Positions 39,634-52,495 are shown, numbered from the stretch's first letter. The stretch: 64,000 bases of DNA from Neurospora crassa OR74A (GCF_000182925.2 NC_026501.1:2294001-2358000), one strand, 5' to 3'. The notes: generated by a model from the letters alone, not told the origin. Translations and numbers: made by a program.

Positions 39634-40081
39634 TATCACGAGTCGCGAGCAAGTACTAAGCTAAGACTTTAATTATTATACGAGGAACAGGAAGAGAATC
39701 CTGTGCGCGTACGAGAACTATGTAGGGCACGCTGTAGGTCCAACACACGGACTATAGCACGTATGCACGTGACTGCTGTACTGCACCTAGACAGTTGCAA
39801 GCTGGTTGTACTATTGTNNNNNNNNNNNNNNNNNNNNNNNNNNNNNNNNNNNNNNNNNNNNNNNNNNNNNNNNNNNNNNNNNNNNNNNNNNNNNNNNNNN
39901 NNNNNNNNNNNNNNNNNGTGCGCGTACGAGAACTATGTAGGGCACGCTGTAGGTCCAACACACGGACTATAGCACGTATGCACGTGACTGCTGTACTGCA
40001 CCTAGACAGTTGCAAGCTGGTTGTACTATTGTAGTATAGTACCTATCTATATATAAGAATATAGTAGTAATGCTTGTAATA
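39634..40081 (-). repeat. Element E left (3') LTR, with assembly artefact
   Basis: It starts tatcacgagtcgcgagc and ends gcttgtaata. It contains 39,703-39,817, a 100-N gap, then 39,918-40,032, which repeats the same 115 bp exactly. Counting the 115 bp once gives 233 bp, the length of the right LTR. Confidence 0.92.
39818..39917. other. assembly gap (100 N) inside the E LTR
   Basis: It is flanked on both sides by the same 115-bp sequence, so it looks like an unmerged contig overlap, not missing sequence. Confidence 0.97.
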
Positions 40082-43000
40082 CTACCCCCCTCTAAAATGA
40101 GGCTCCTACTCGAAAAATCTATTATTATTAATAAAATGGGCCTTCTCGGTCCTTTTCCGTAGCTATACCTAATTAAGTGCCGGTAAAATTTTTACTAAAA
40201 CAGGAAATTATTTAATGCCCGCTAGTATTTTAATTCCCGTTTAAGGGTAGAATATTAATTAAAATATCGTTAAATCCGACCCTTCTACCGTAAGAACTAT
40301 TATTACTTTTAATAATCTATTTATACACTAGGAATTAATTCTAAATATTCTAATTATTATATATAGAAGACTTTAATAATTCTTACTATTATTAGCCCTA
40401 CTAGGGGTACTATAGGGATACCTATAGTATAATAATTTATATAGAATGCTTATAGCTACTATTAATATAAATATTAAAGAATTTATATATTTAACTCCCT
40501 ACTTATAATTTTTTTTTTTTTAAACGCTTAATTATTATACTATTAATTTATAAAGACTCTTAGATTCTTCTTATCTTCAAATCTTAATATTAATTATATA
40601 TATAGCTAATTTAGGGAATAAGAGACGTAAAATTACTATAAAACGTACTATCTTTCGGTATTATTAATAGTTATTCTATAAAAGGGTAAATTATAAGGTA
40701 TTCGATTAGGGTACGCGGAATAAGTCGAATTGAACTCCTTTTTTAGAGTTTTTACTACCCTAGTCTTTTAACTTTTATTATTTATTATTCAATTTAGTAC
40801 TTCGCTATACTAATTAGTTCGAAGCCGGTTCTAATAATAATTGCCCTAACGGTATTAGTATATTATCGGAGGGTACTTAAGGGTTTTCGGATAGAGAGTT
40901 CTTTATTTTTTATTATACTTTAAATCCTTTTCTAAAAATTAGGTAAGGAAGGCTTAATTCTAAGCGAATATTATAAAACTCCTAAATTAACTCGTTATAA
41001 CCTTCTAAATTTACCGCCGGTTACTAATTAGGGGAATAATAAATCTACTATACCTAATAATACTAATTATTCCTTACCTTCTAATAATCTAATAATATTT
41101 CAAACTCCTAATATTATTCCTCTACGAAATTATTAGTCCTTATAACAACCATCCCTTTATTAGCCTTAATATTTATAACCAACTCAAACTATCCTAATAG
41201 ACCTTCTATATAAAGTTTAACTTTCGAAATATTAACTATATAAGTAACCTTTATATTTATCGGTAAAAACAGTTTTAATAAGTAGGAATCTACTCTTATT
41301 ATATAGAAGGGACCCTCAAATTTTAATAATAGTTTTGCTACCGGCTAACCTATAGCGTAGTTCTTTATATTAAATATAATTATATCGCCTAATTTATACT
41401 TAGGGGCGTCTATTCGTCTTATATTAGCCGCCGCTTCATACCGGTCTTAAGCCTACCTTAATAATATAATTAATTTATTCTAAATTACTTTAAAACGTTC
41501 TACGATTTCGTTAGCCTTAAATATTTATTACCGTTACTCTAGTAATGCATCTAATAGGGGTAGCTTCGAGGGTTTAATACCTATTCGAAAATAAAATCTA
41601 TAATTAGTAAAAAATAGCAATATTCCTATAGTCGCTAACTGGAAATTATTACCTTAGAACTCGGCTAACGCTAACCAATCTATTTAATCGTCTTAAGCCC
41701 AATTAACGAAGGTTCAAAAATATTATTCTATCTCCGTATTAATCCTCTCTATTTAACTATTCGTCTCCTTATAGTATAATATAAATAGTTTTAATTTAAT
41801 ACCCAATCTATCTAATAATTATTACTAAAATACAAATACGAATTATATACCTCTATCTAATATAATAGTATTTAATAAATTATATAAAGTATAAATACAA
41901 TTAATAAACTTTTCTACTAACTCCTCGGTTAATAAACCTTCGTAAGGAATAAAATACCTTATTTTTATTAATCTATCTACTACTATAGTAATATACTAGT
42001 AAACTACCCCTTTCCTATTTCTTATTAATTTGGGTAGCGGCGTTACGTAATCTATTAAAATATTCCGCTATAGTATATAAAGTAACAATAGCGGCTTTAG
42101 GAAGCCTATAAACGCTATTCAAGAAAGCTTAATCTTTAAATACGAAAGGTAGTTTTTATAATAAGTATTAACTACTATAGTTAAGCCCGGCTACCAGTAT
42201 ATACAATTTATTAAGTCAAATATTTTATCCCTTCCCAGATAACCGCTTAGTACTAAAATATAGGTTCTATAAATTAATTCCAACTAAATTTTATTATTAT
42301 CGGGCGGTATTATTACCCTATCCCTAAATATTACTTTACTATTAACGAAGTAATATTCTATAAAGGGAATACGTAGGACTTTCTTAAAATATTTCAATTA
42401 CCGCTCGCCCTCCTTAATTACTATTATAATTTCAACTATTATTATAAAATTACTATAAAACTTTATTATAAGGTTATCGATATAAATTACCTTATTTCCT
42501 TCGCCCTCGCCCTCAAGTATATAAACTACTAATAGTTCCCCCTTATCCAATATAATATTTATATAAATTTTATTAAAATTAAATAACTCATTAAAATATT
42601 CTAAGTTAATTAATAGCTTCTCCCTCACTTAAAATCTATTATTAGAAACGTTTTTAAGGACGTATTTAGGTTTCTAACTTAAAGCATCCGGCCGTATATT
42701 AATCAAACCCAATCTATACTTAATAGTAAAATTAAATTGTAATAAGAATTCTAACTAACGTATATATTTAGGTATAAACTTCTTCGTAGTACTAAAAGTC
42801 TTCAAATTTTTATAATCTATAATAATCTTAAACGGTTACATAGTTCCCTCTAATTCTAGCCTCTATTTTTCTAATACTTTCACTACCGTAAGTAGCTCCT
42901 TATTATAAATATTATAATTATATTCCGCTATTAAGTATTTAGTAGAGAAATAAGTAATTAAATATAATTGGCCGTCGTTGTACAATTGGGAGAGGGTCTT

Positions 43001-43459
43001 GCTAAATAACTAATTAGAAGTATTAACCTCTATAATTATAAATTTCTCCCAATTATAAATCTTTAATACTAGAACTATTATAAATATTTCTTTTAATAAT
43101 ATAAACGCCGTTTTATACTTACCTTCCTACTACTAATTTATACCCTTCTTTATTAATTTATATAGTAGTTTAGTTATTAAAGAGAATTAAATTATAAATT
43201 GTTAATAGAAATTAATAAAGCCCAAAAATTATTGCAATTATTATTTAAACGTTAGTACTTCCTAGTAAATAATAGTTTCAACTTTATCTAGATTTATTTC
43301 AATACCTCCTAGGGTAATAATTAAACTTAAGTACTTCGTTTATTAAATATAGAATTCATATTTATTAATATTAATTTGTAAATTAGCGTTAATTAATTGC
43401 TAGAATATTTCCTGGACGTATTTAATATATTCTTCGTATATCTCTAAAAAAATTAAAAT

Positions 43460-43471
43460 ATTATTAAAGTA
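43460..43471 (-). other. Element E reverse-transcriptase box, YFNN
   Basis: The minus strand reads tac ttt aat aat within ...TAYFNNILIF; both catalytic Asp codons have become Asn. Confidence 0.75.
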
Positions 43472-46400
43472 AGCTGTAGTATAAATATTTAAAATATTAT
43501 ACAATATATTATTAATAAAGTTCTAAAAGGATGTAGGTACCCCTAATAGTCCGAAGGGATATACTAGTAATTCGTATAGCCCGAATCGTATAATAAAAAC
43601 TATTAACTATTTATAGCCTTCTATTATATACAATCTATTAAACGCTACGATAATATTTACCTTTATAAACTATTTTATTTTATAAATAGCGTCCAAAGTT
43701 TCCTTAATTAATAGTAAAGGGTATTGGTTCTTTAATAAAATATTATTAATACCCCTATAATCGACGCAAATCCTTACCCTACTACCTAATTTTCGTACTA
43801 ACAATACCGGAGAGGCTATATTAGATATAGAGGGTCGTATAAATCCTTTTGTAAAATTATTATTAAACTACTATTTAATAACCCTAAATTCTTAGAGTAA
43901 TATAGGTTTCGCTTTTAAATATAGTAAATCGTTGCTTAGAATAAATTCGATCTTATAATTATAAGAGTAGTATTTTAATAGTACCTCTATATTTATAGGG
44001 TTAATTACTTTAAATAAATTTTTATATTCTTTTAGAAAGCAATCCCTAATTTCCTTGAGAGTATATTTTAATTTCGTAGACTTATCTATAAATTTTTATA
44101 TATTTTCTTCTATAATACTGTAAATATAGTTAATATCCGTTAGTAGTATTAATTTTTATTTCGGGGGTTCTAATTCCTTCCCCGAACTATATACTCAGTC
44201 AACGAACGTACAAACTACTTCTCCTAATTTAAGGGATACGGTTGAGAGCTAATTTCCTATAGCCTCGACTTTATAAATATTAATAAGATTATAAATTTTA
44301 GAGTTTTTAAAATACTTTTTATATAAATCTCCTCTACTTTATATAATATTTTTCTAAGCGTCCTCAAAGAGGGCCGGTATAGCTATATATACTTTATCCT
44401 TCTAAAGCTCTTCTAATTCGGCCTAAGTAATCGAACTAATATAGATACCTCTTAATTGTATTATTATTATAAAAGTCTTTGTATTAACCAACTTAAAGTC
44501 CTTCGTATTGAAGGGGTTTATTTTTAGATTTACTGGCTCGAAGTAATATAGGTAGGTATATTTAACTTACTCTAGTCTCGCTATAATCTACACCCTCTAA
44601 CTATTTTTAATTTCTACTATTATTTAGACTTTATTTAATTTCCTTTTAAGGTTAAGTAATTCCTTAAATTCCCTAATTACTGCTAGTTATAAGGGAATTT
44701 CTATTATTAATGTTTAATTTCCCTTTAGTACCTCTGTAGGGTATATAAATAACTAATTTATAGCTACCTATTCTAGTAATTAGAGTTTTTTAAAATTAAT
44801 AGCCGTCCGCTATTTTAATACCTTAGTTATTCTCTTTTCCTTACCTAAGGATATAGTTATAGCTGGTTTTAAAATTAGGAATACTAGAATTACTATAGTT
44901 CTAACTACTTTTACTATATTAATACAATTCCCTATATATCCTTTATTCTATATAATTTTATTAGTTATTTAATTAATATTTAAGTTATAGAATTGCAATT
45001 ATAGCTATTTAAAGATAATAGAATATTCGAAAATTAAATTGGCTACGAAGAATTAAATTATTTCTTTATAGCAACCGATTTTTATTATCGTTTTTATATA
45101 ATACGTAACTTATTCTTTAAAGCTATTGTCTACTAAATATAAGGGTTTCGCTTTATCGAGCTTATATATTATAAAGTAAATTTTTTCGGCGAAAGTCCTA
45201 TTAATAAAAGCCTTCCCTATATAGCTAGAATCGATTAGTAATAAGTAGTTAATTTTATTATTATATTAGGGGTACTAAAGGTAAGTAAATAAGAGGGTAG
45301 TATTCTATTTACCAATATCTAAACTTTTTATAAATAAAGGTTCGCCTTTCTAATAAATAAGAGCCTATTAAACATTTATATTCTTAATAATATTATTCGT
45401 TTCCTCTTTCCTAACTCTTTAATCCCCTTTAAGCCTTCAGATATATCTTAATTTAAAGGTTCGCTATTTCCCTACTAGGTAATATCGGCTTCGGGGACTG
45501 CTATTTCAACCGCCTCCTTCGGGGTAGTAGAGTTTACTATAATTCTAATTTACTATCTATTGGAGTTGCCGTTGCCCCTATTACTATTATTACTATTGTT
45601 ACTAGAATTAGTATTACTAATAATTTTAGGCCTACCTCTATAATTAACTTAACTATAGTATCTATAGGCTTAATAGCCGGGTTTACCGTATTTAATATAC
45701 TATTTAGTTATAAAACGGGCTTGGATAATTTCTGGGTCGATTTTATTTATTTTAATATAGTTAATTTCTATAGCTTCGGGGTTTCGATACTTATTATTAC
45801 TACTATTACCGCCTCCTCCATTATTATTATTACTACTACTAGCCTAACCGCCGTTATTATAGAAAGTAGTATTATTAAATAACTTAGATAAACTGCAGTA
45901 TAATTTTACCTATCCCTCCCAATTATTATAATTAAAAGTATTATACTAGTAAAATATTATAATATAGAAGTCCTTATTAACCTTATCCTTCAATATACGG
46001 ACCTTCGTAGTTATATTATAGCTATACTTATCTACTAATATAGTAAATTATACTTTAAAGTTAATAAAATTAATAAATTTACTATTAAAACCCGCGCCCT
46101 ACCTCAATTAGGCTATAGCTTTCTTAAAAATAATAATAATATTACCTTATTAGAAATAGGAGGCCAAATAATCTAGGAACCCCTAATTAATAAGCTAATC
46201 CTAAGCTACCGAGTAATAGGGGTTATTTAAAATCTTTTTTATACTTATAATAATAGTGACTCTAACTTCACTACCTAAGTAGCCTATCGTATAAAGGAGC
46301 TTAATCTTTTTATCTATAAAATTATAACTATTAATTTCCTAATAAATACGAATAGTTATAGATTAAATAATAAATTAATTATAGTACTTAAATATATCCT

Positions 46401-47758
46401 TCTCTTCGCCCATAAACTACTCGGAATCCTTAATTAAATTACAATAGTAAACGTAAGTATCGGTAATTAAGGCGGGGACGAAATAATAATATTCTCCTAG
46501 GCCGACAAAATAGTTACTAGGATTACTACTATTACCGCTAGGACCTCTAGGACCGCTAGGGCCTTTAAATTTATTAAATCCTTTACCGCTAAATCCTCTG
46601 CTTATTCTAAACTTTTAACTAGTAAATTCGCCGGCTCCTCCTATACTACTAATACCGAACCCGCTAATACTAATACTATTAATAGTAATTCCTCTTATAC
46701 TATTACTATTAGTATAGCGAAAACCTCCTACTCCTTCCTTAGAAACTTCCTCTTCAATATTATAAATATCCGAATTACTATCGGCGTTGTTTATACGTAC
46801 GAAGAATTTAAGATTCTTAATAGTCGCCGCTAATTTAATTGCACTAAATTAAGCCTCGATTTAAGCGTTTCTAAACTTTTACTTAATATAATTAAATTCC
46901 TCGTAAAGGATTTTAGTTCGGTTGGCCTCGGTAAGGGTTTCCTTATAATTAATATTTATCTCTTTGAACATATTATTTTAGGATTAAGATATAATTAATG
47001 AATTAATATATTATTACTCCACTACTATAATATTACGTTCCTTCTAAATAATAATAGTACGTAAGGAATTGTTATTTAATTATAGGGAAATAATATTCTT
47101 CTATAGGACTATATTCTCCTTAATAATACTATTATATTTTTACTATTACTAATTAACTTAAATAGCCTATTAAGCCTTAAGGCTCTCAAATATAGTAACG
47201 TAAGTCTTAAATCCTTCTACCTCCTTCTTAAATATAATTACTAATTTATCCTTTATTTCTATAATAGTATTAACCTTATTATTAAAATCCTTAAATTTAG
47301 CGTTAAAATAATAAAGTAGTTTTATAACCTCCTTAAAATCCCTAGCCTTCTTAGCGAAGTCTTTAGGGATTAAGAGGCTAATTGCTTCCTCTTTATAAAT
47401 GTACTAGAACTAATCGAAGCTCTTCAATAGTATTAAGAATACCTTACGCAAGTCAATTTAACTCTATTAGGATTATAGTTGGTTACCGGGATTAGATATC
47501 TCGTTGTAGTTCTAAACGATAATAAATAAAAAGATACTAATTAATTGTACTTACAATTCTAAAATTATCGTAGTACTTAAACGAAATTCTCGTTTTGTAT
47601 CGACCGATATTGAGTATATTTTAATTAATTGCTAGCGACTATATTAATTGGCTAAATATAATTTTATAAAGACTAAATTACCGCGGTAGTTTCGTACTAC
47701 TTTTAGTCTATCCGAAATTATTTATTACACGTTAATACGATGGTTAGGTATAATAAAA

Positions 47759-47991
47759 TATTACGGGTTGCGAGTAAATACTAAACTAAGACTTTAATTG
47801 TTGTGCGAGGAATAGGAAGAGAATCCTATGCGCGTACGAGAACTATGTAGGGCACGCTGTGGGTCTAATACACGGACCACAGCACGTGTGTACGTGACTG
47901 CTGTACTGCACCCAGATAGCTGCAAGCTGGCTGCACTACTGTAGTGTAGCACCTATTTATATATAGGAACATGGTAGTAATGCCTGTGACA
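47759..47991 (-). repeat. Element E right (5') LTR (233 bp)
   Basis: tattacgggttgcgag to gcctgtgaca. Here the right (outer) part is preserved (ggctgcactactgtagtgta), while the left part carries changes such as gagtaaatac against gagcaagtac. Confidence 0.94.
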
Positions 47992-47996
47992 ATACT

Positions 47997-48480
47997 ACTA
48001 AGAGGGATTTAAGTATTTAGTTCCCCTCGCCGTAACCCCCGTATATTTACTAGAACTAAATTGGGTAGTCCTTATATAATTACAATTCGGTTCGTTTAGT
48101 CTATTTCTACTTAAGTTTCTCACCGTTCGGTCTGCTACCGGGTATATATAATTCTTATAAATTTAAAATATAAAATATACGTTTTATAAAGCGTACTATA
48201 GGTATTTAAATAAAAGTTAGTAATAGGTTTATTCTAATAATAAATAGTATAATATAAAATTTAGGAGTTATTTATAGGTTTTCACAACCTTCCTCTATAT
48301 AATAAGCGATTAATATTAGGGTTTATAAAATTTATAGCGGCCGTACGGCTACGTCGGGGAAGTATATAAAACGTTTTACTATTAATATTTTAATTAATCT
48401 TTATACAAAAAGTATACGAAAGCGCGAAAAGGGCTATACGGGAATATACTAATAGGAAAACCGCAAAACTCAAATAGTAC
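47997..48480. other. RIP-mutated remainder, probably the Helitron 5' part
   Basis: AT-rich sequence with RIP character, but no readable frame, lies between element E's target duplication and the composition boundary. By position it should be the 5' end of the minus-strand Helitron. I could not place its 5'-TC terminus. Confidence 0.45.
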
Positions 48481-50270
48481 TAACAATTCTTTTACGGGTG
48501 AAAAGGGGGTTTTCAGTCCGTGCGTTATAATTTGGGTAGTGCGTGCAGGATTTTACGTAGGGAGCGCCCGCGAAAGATACTAACACCCTACCCTTGTAGT
48601 TGACCCGCCCAGCTACTGTAAGTATATACCAGAGACGTGAAGAGCTTGACCCTTGATCGATAGGTATCGCATGGCCATAGCCCATAGGCGGCTCGGCGGG
48701 TGCTGTGTATGCACCATGGTCACGGTTACACAACCGACGACCCAGTGAAGTGCTTGACATGCGAGTGGGTCGGAGGATCGCTGCCAGGGCCTGTTCCCGA
48801 AGGCTCTGGCTAGGCCAGTAAAGACGACAGGGTCTGGAAAGCGTCGCGGACCCCGAAAGACCGATTACAGTAAAAACCCTTGCAGATTTTTACCCCCCCC
48901 CCCCCCCCTTTTGCCAAAACCCCCCTTAAAAACCCCCTTTCGCTAAGAAATTTGGCTACCGGAATCATTGGCAAAGGCAGAGGTTTTCACTGTACCGGGT
49001 ATCTGAGGTCACAAGAAACACGACAAGTGTTCGCCTTTTACTTCTTAGCGACATTGCATGTGTTTCGATGTACCAGCTGGTGTATGTGCTGAGAATTGTT
49101 CCAAATCTCGTGGTACTTCCAGAGGCGACGCGCTGGGAGATGTGTGCTTATTACATAGGTAGATTGACGGTCCGTGTGTGGGTGTGGTAAAATTGCAATA
49201 TCCGCAGTCTTTATTAATCCGGTTTGAGAGCTAGACCGAATCCGTAAGACTATCAGTTGATGAGTTGATAGTATCACTCTCCTACCGCCGCGGGTTGCTG
49301 TTGTCCCCAGCACGCCGGGGCAGCAATGGCCCCAAATAGAGCAGCGAGCATATGTCGGATTCAAGGGTAATGGAGACATGATGTTATAGGTGCCCTATTA
49401 TTAATAGCTCTGGCGGGAGAATTTGACAAGCCAAAATTCTCAAAAGGGCATTGTCATCCAACAAAAATGCTGGTACACAGTACGTACCTTGATCAAGGGT
49501 CGTTGAGTGGCCCAGCCCAGCAGAGACCTGAATGACACTACTCAATGACGAGAATCTTCATGTAACTAGGTCCCTGGCTATCAGTCGAACTGTACAGAGG
49601 ACTGAAGGGCTGGCGAGCAAGCATTGGTTACTTGGCGGCCAAGATACATCTTATTGCTGAGCTGCTCCAAATCATTATCTCCTTTTGCTCGTGGAACCTG
49701 GTGCAAAAAACTTGTGAATGAACTTGAGGTCCGAGGGCATGAAGAGAAACCGGCAGTGGAGTACGTATGATAGCCAGATAGCACTTGAAAGGGGAAGGAG
49801 TCTGATTTGCCTTCAGTTTGCGAGGTCGTCTGCAAAGAGCGGATGTTCGAAGGAGAGTGGTAGCTCTGTTCGGGACCGATATCCAGAGTGAGGCCCAGGC
49901 CTAGCATCCGGATGGTCCGGGCGGGAGCCGTCCGAGCGGAGGATTCCGACGCCGATCATGCTCGCCAGAGGAGAGGGTCCAAGAACCAACCTAGGTGATG
50001 CGGCACAGAATGGAGGAAAGGCTGCTGCGCTCAACCGATACTCCCGTCTGTCGAGGAGATGTACGCTGTGCGGTGGTGAGAGACACAGCCTGAAGCCCCA
50101 GGTGAGCAGGCGCACGGTGTTCGCAATCCGCTAAACCCCAAAAGGTAGCGACTTACGTGCAGCTGCCTGGTGGGACGTGCAATTGACCAATCAGGAAGCA
50201 AATCTGCTTAGCCCGCCAACCGTCAACGTCGTCTCCTCAAGTCGTTTTCGAGTCTGCCGTCGACAACTTC
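48481..50270. other. Ordinary-composition sequence without a supportable gene
   Basis: From about 48,480 CA and TG dinucleotides return abruptly. Several short frames of 70-113 codons exist on both strands, but none has a recognisable family, convincing introns or a start context. It contains a run of 16 C (48,893-48,908) and a CCAAT-type box (gaccaatcagg, about 50,184). Nothing else is supported. Confidence 0.6.
48893..48908. repeat. C16 homopolymer
   Basis: Sixteen consecutive C within a longer C-rich tract (aaccccccttaaaaaccccc follows). Length at such a site is unreliable in assemblies. Confidence 0.9.
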
Positions 50271-52240
50271 CCGCTCTTTTCCCGCTTCCTTCCATTCTCT
50301 CCCTCGAACTGGAGCGACATCATCATCCTCACCATTGACTCGGCAGCTTCTCATACACGTGCGTGCCGCCTAGAGTGTTTTTACTAGCAATCCAATAGGA
50401 TCCTACACATACCTTGCTCCTCGTGAACAACCATTCTGAATCTACGTCAACATGGGATCGACGCCACACTCCATTCCAGCTCCTGGCTTGGTTCCTGGAT
50501 AGTACTGCTCACAGGCGTCGCATTTGGCACGGATACTCAAGTCTTGCAATCCTAGAACGGTCCTAGTGGTTGCAGCGCTTTGGCTAGATCAATTAAATCC
50601 CAGCCGACCCCAACACGGCTGACCTTCATGCACCTATCACGGCCAATCGACCCTGATTCGGTTACTCTTCCCGGATTCGAAGCAGCGACCTGAGCACGTC
50701 CAATCTCGAACCGGTGAAATCTCCCTGACATTGAGAAACCTTCAACGTCCGCCAATCGGGGGCAGATTCAGGCCTTCCTGTTGGCCTCCGTCCGAGACGT
50801 GTACGCTAACGAAAGTCTCAGACTCGGCCCATCAAGGCAAAACGCTAGACGTGTGTGTCGTACGGCCTTTGAGCACCTTGTTCCTCTTGCTCGTTCTCAT
50901 CTTCTTCTAGAACATTGCCTTTGTAATCCCCGAGCCATCACCATTTTTCAACCAGCCGGTCGTGTCATTGCCACACATCCAGCACTGTGTCATTGACGGC
51001 ATTGTTATCTTGGATCGATCCGGTGTTGCCTACGGGGGGTTCTATCTTGCACTATACGATCTGAGGTGGCACGGCGAAAATAAACTGAACCTGTTTTCTT
51101 ATGTGTTTGTTTGATGGATATGCTGAACCTGTGTCTATCTTTCCAAGTTCAGAAGACATGGCTGGTCCCTCGCTTCAGTCACGTCAGGTCTTCGTAAGAG
51201 CTAATGCTTTGCCATTGTTCTGGATCACTCAAGCTAATTCGAAAGCAGAAATCTACCCAGCTCTTGTCGCTGTTCCATGTCTACCGATCCACCCTTTACC
51301 CGGTGACACTTTTGTAGTGAACAACAAGGGAGGGTGCCAACTTCAAGCAGCTATAACCGTGTTTGATGCGGCCATGCAGTCCCGATACTGGAGTTCAGTG
51401 GATGGCACAATGTCTTGACCTGCCGAGGCAGCTTGTGCAATTCGTCCCCGCCAATCATGGAGGTTACTGCGGCCCTGACACCGCCAGCCCCCATACCATC
51501 TGGCACGCCTCGTTGAGTAGCTTCCGTGTTGGGTCATGCCTGTCATTTGTTGGTAATTCAGGGTATTCCACCACTTTACCGTTTGGGATCAGTAGTCTTG
51601 ATGTGAGTCAAGGATGGCATGTCTTGACTGTCAACTTTCTGTCCGCCAAGACACACTACTGTCGAAGAGATGGCCGTGATGGGATGGCCAACCCACTGAC
51701 TCAAGAGCTTGGTGCGCCAACGACGTCTTATCAAGACGCAGCGTGAGGTACGCCAACAGAGTATGGTAGCTCTTCAGGGTATCAGACATACGAGCGGCAG
51801 GGCATCGTATGCGCCCCGTGCTAATCCTTCCCACCAGATTACGCACAATAACAGCCCCTTGAAGTGTCACATCAATGCTCATTCTAACTGGCTCAGCCCA
51901 GTAAGTAGCTCCAACTTCATGCTTGAAAACGCACCTCATTATTGCTAAGGGCATGGCAGTCAGGCGCCTCGCTGTCCCTACACCCTGCCACAAGCGAGTG
52001 ATTATACATCAAAGGCGCCGGGCGGGCGATAGCATACTTGAACTTCCATATATGGTGCGCACAAGCCAACATGCGCGAAAGCGGGCTGTCGAACCGAGCA
52101 AGAACTGCTAGAACCAAGCCAACGCCATAAGAGCCAACCTTGACCATGACCGGGGCCCAAAAAAAGCTCCCCGTGGCGGGGGCCACTGTGTAGGATGACA
52201 AGGAGGGGGTCTTGAAGTCATCCACCAATCTCTACCGTGA
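50271..52240. other. Possible decayed gene region, no intact CDS
   Basis: A pyrimidine-rich, promoter-like stretch (about 50,225-50,450) is followed by an ATG at about 50,452 (context gtcaacATGGGATC) that opens only 15 codons. Further on, a plus frame from about 50,911 to 51,113 is open for 67 codons (includes SLPHIQHCVIDGIVILDRSG) after a stop, and another frame is open at 51,101-51,418. I could not connect them by plausible introns and recognise no domain. Treat it as unannotated, possibly a gene relic. Confidence 0.3.
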
Positions 52241-52495
52241 ATAACAATCATGAAATTCCGTGTCGGTATTCAGCCCGGTCTACGGGTCATCTTTTCCTCT
52301 TCGTCTTTCTCTATTTTTGTCTCGTTCCTGTTCATTAACCTTGGCAGAGAATCCAGAAAATCTTATCACAAGTCGCAACTCACCTCCCTGGCGTCATGGA
52401 CGTTCGATCTGGACCGCACCATACGGAACCGGAGGTGTGTTTTCATACTTTTTTTTTTTTTTATCAAACTTCCAACACATCTAACAGTTGAGCAG

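Larger units (their letters stand above)
39634..47991 (-). mobile_element. Element E: minus-strand Ty3/Gypsy retrotransposon nested in the Helitron
   Basis: LTRs at 47,759-47,991 (5' in element sense, 233 bp) and 39,634-40,081 (233 bp once the gap and a duplicated 115 bp are collapsed). The target duplication ATACT is at 39,629-39,633 and 47,992-47,996. The purine tract, read on the minus strand, lies just inside the left LTR (forward ctacccccctctaaaatgag). In element order: gag (47.7-45.7 kb), CCHC knuckle with Cys and His changed to Tyr (45,661-45,699), protease near 45.2-45.3 kb, reverse transcriptase (VDYRG segment at 43,756-43,800; YFNN at 43,460-43,471), RNase H and integrase to about 40.8 kb. 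It is heavily RIP-mutated and inactive. It entered the Helitron independently of element C. Confidence 0.94.

Noticed and set aside
39703-40034. Open frames of 79-89 codons on both strands across the N run
   Set aside because: They are open only because N was translated as X within an LTR; the flanks are a duplicated assembly overlap.
48470-50115. Frames of 96-113 codons after the boundary
   Set aside because: Overlapping on both strands, no domain, no credible introns; composition alone keeps them open.
52250-52495. Upstream start for the zinc-finger/coiled-coil protein
   Set aside because: The extension encodes a low-complexity Phe/Ser run from a T-rich tract; an alternative ATG at 52,397 with an intron would put the rest out of frame.
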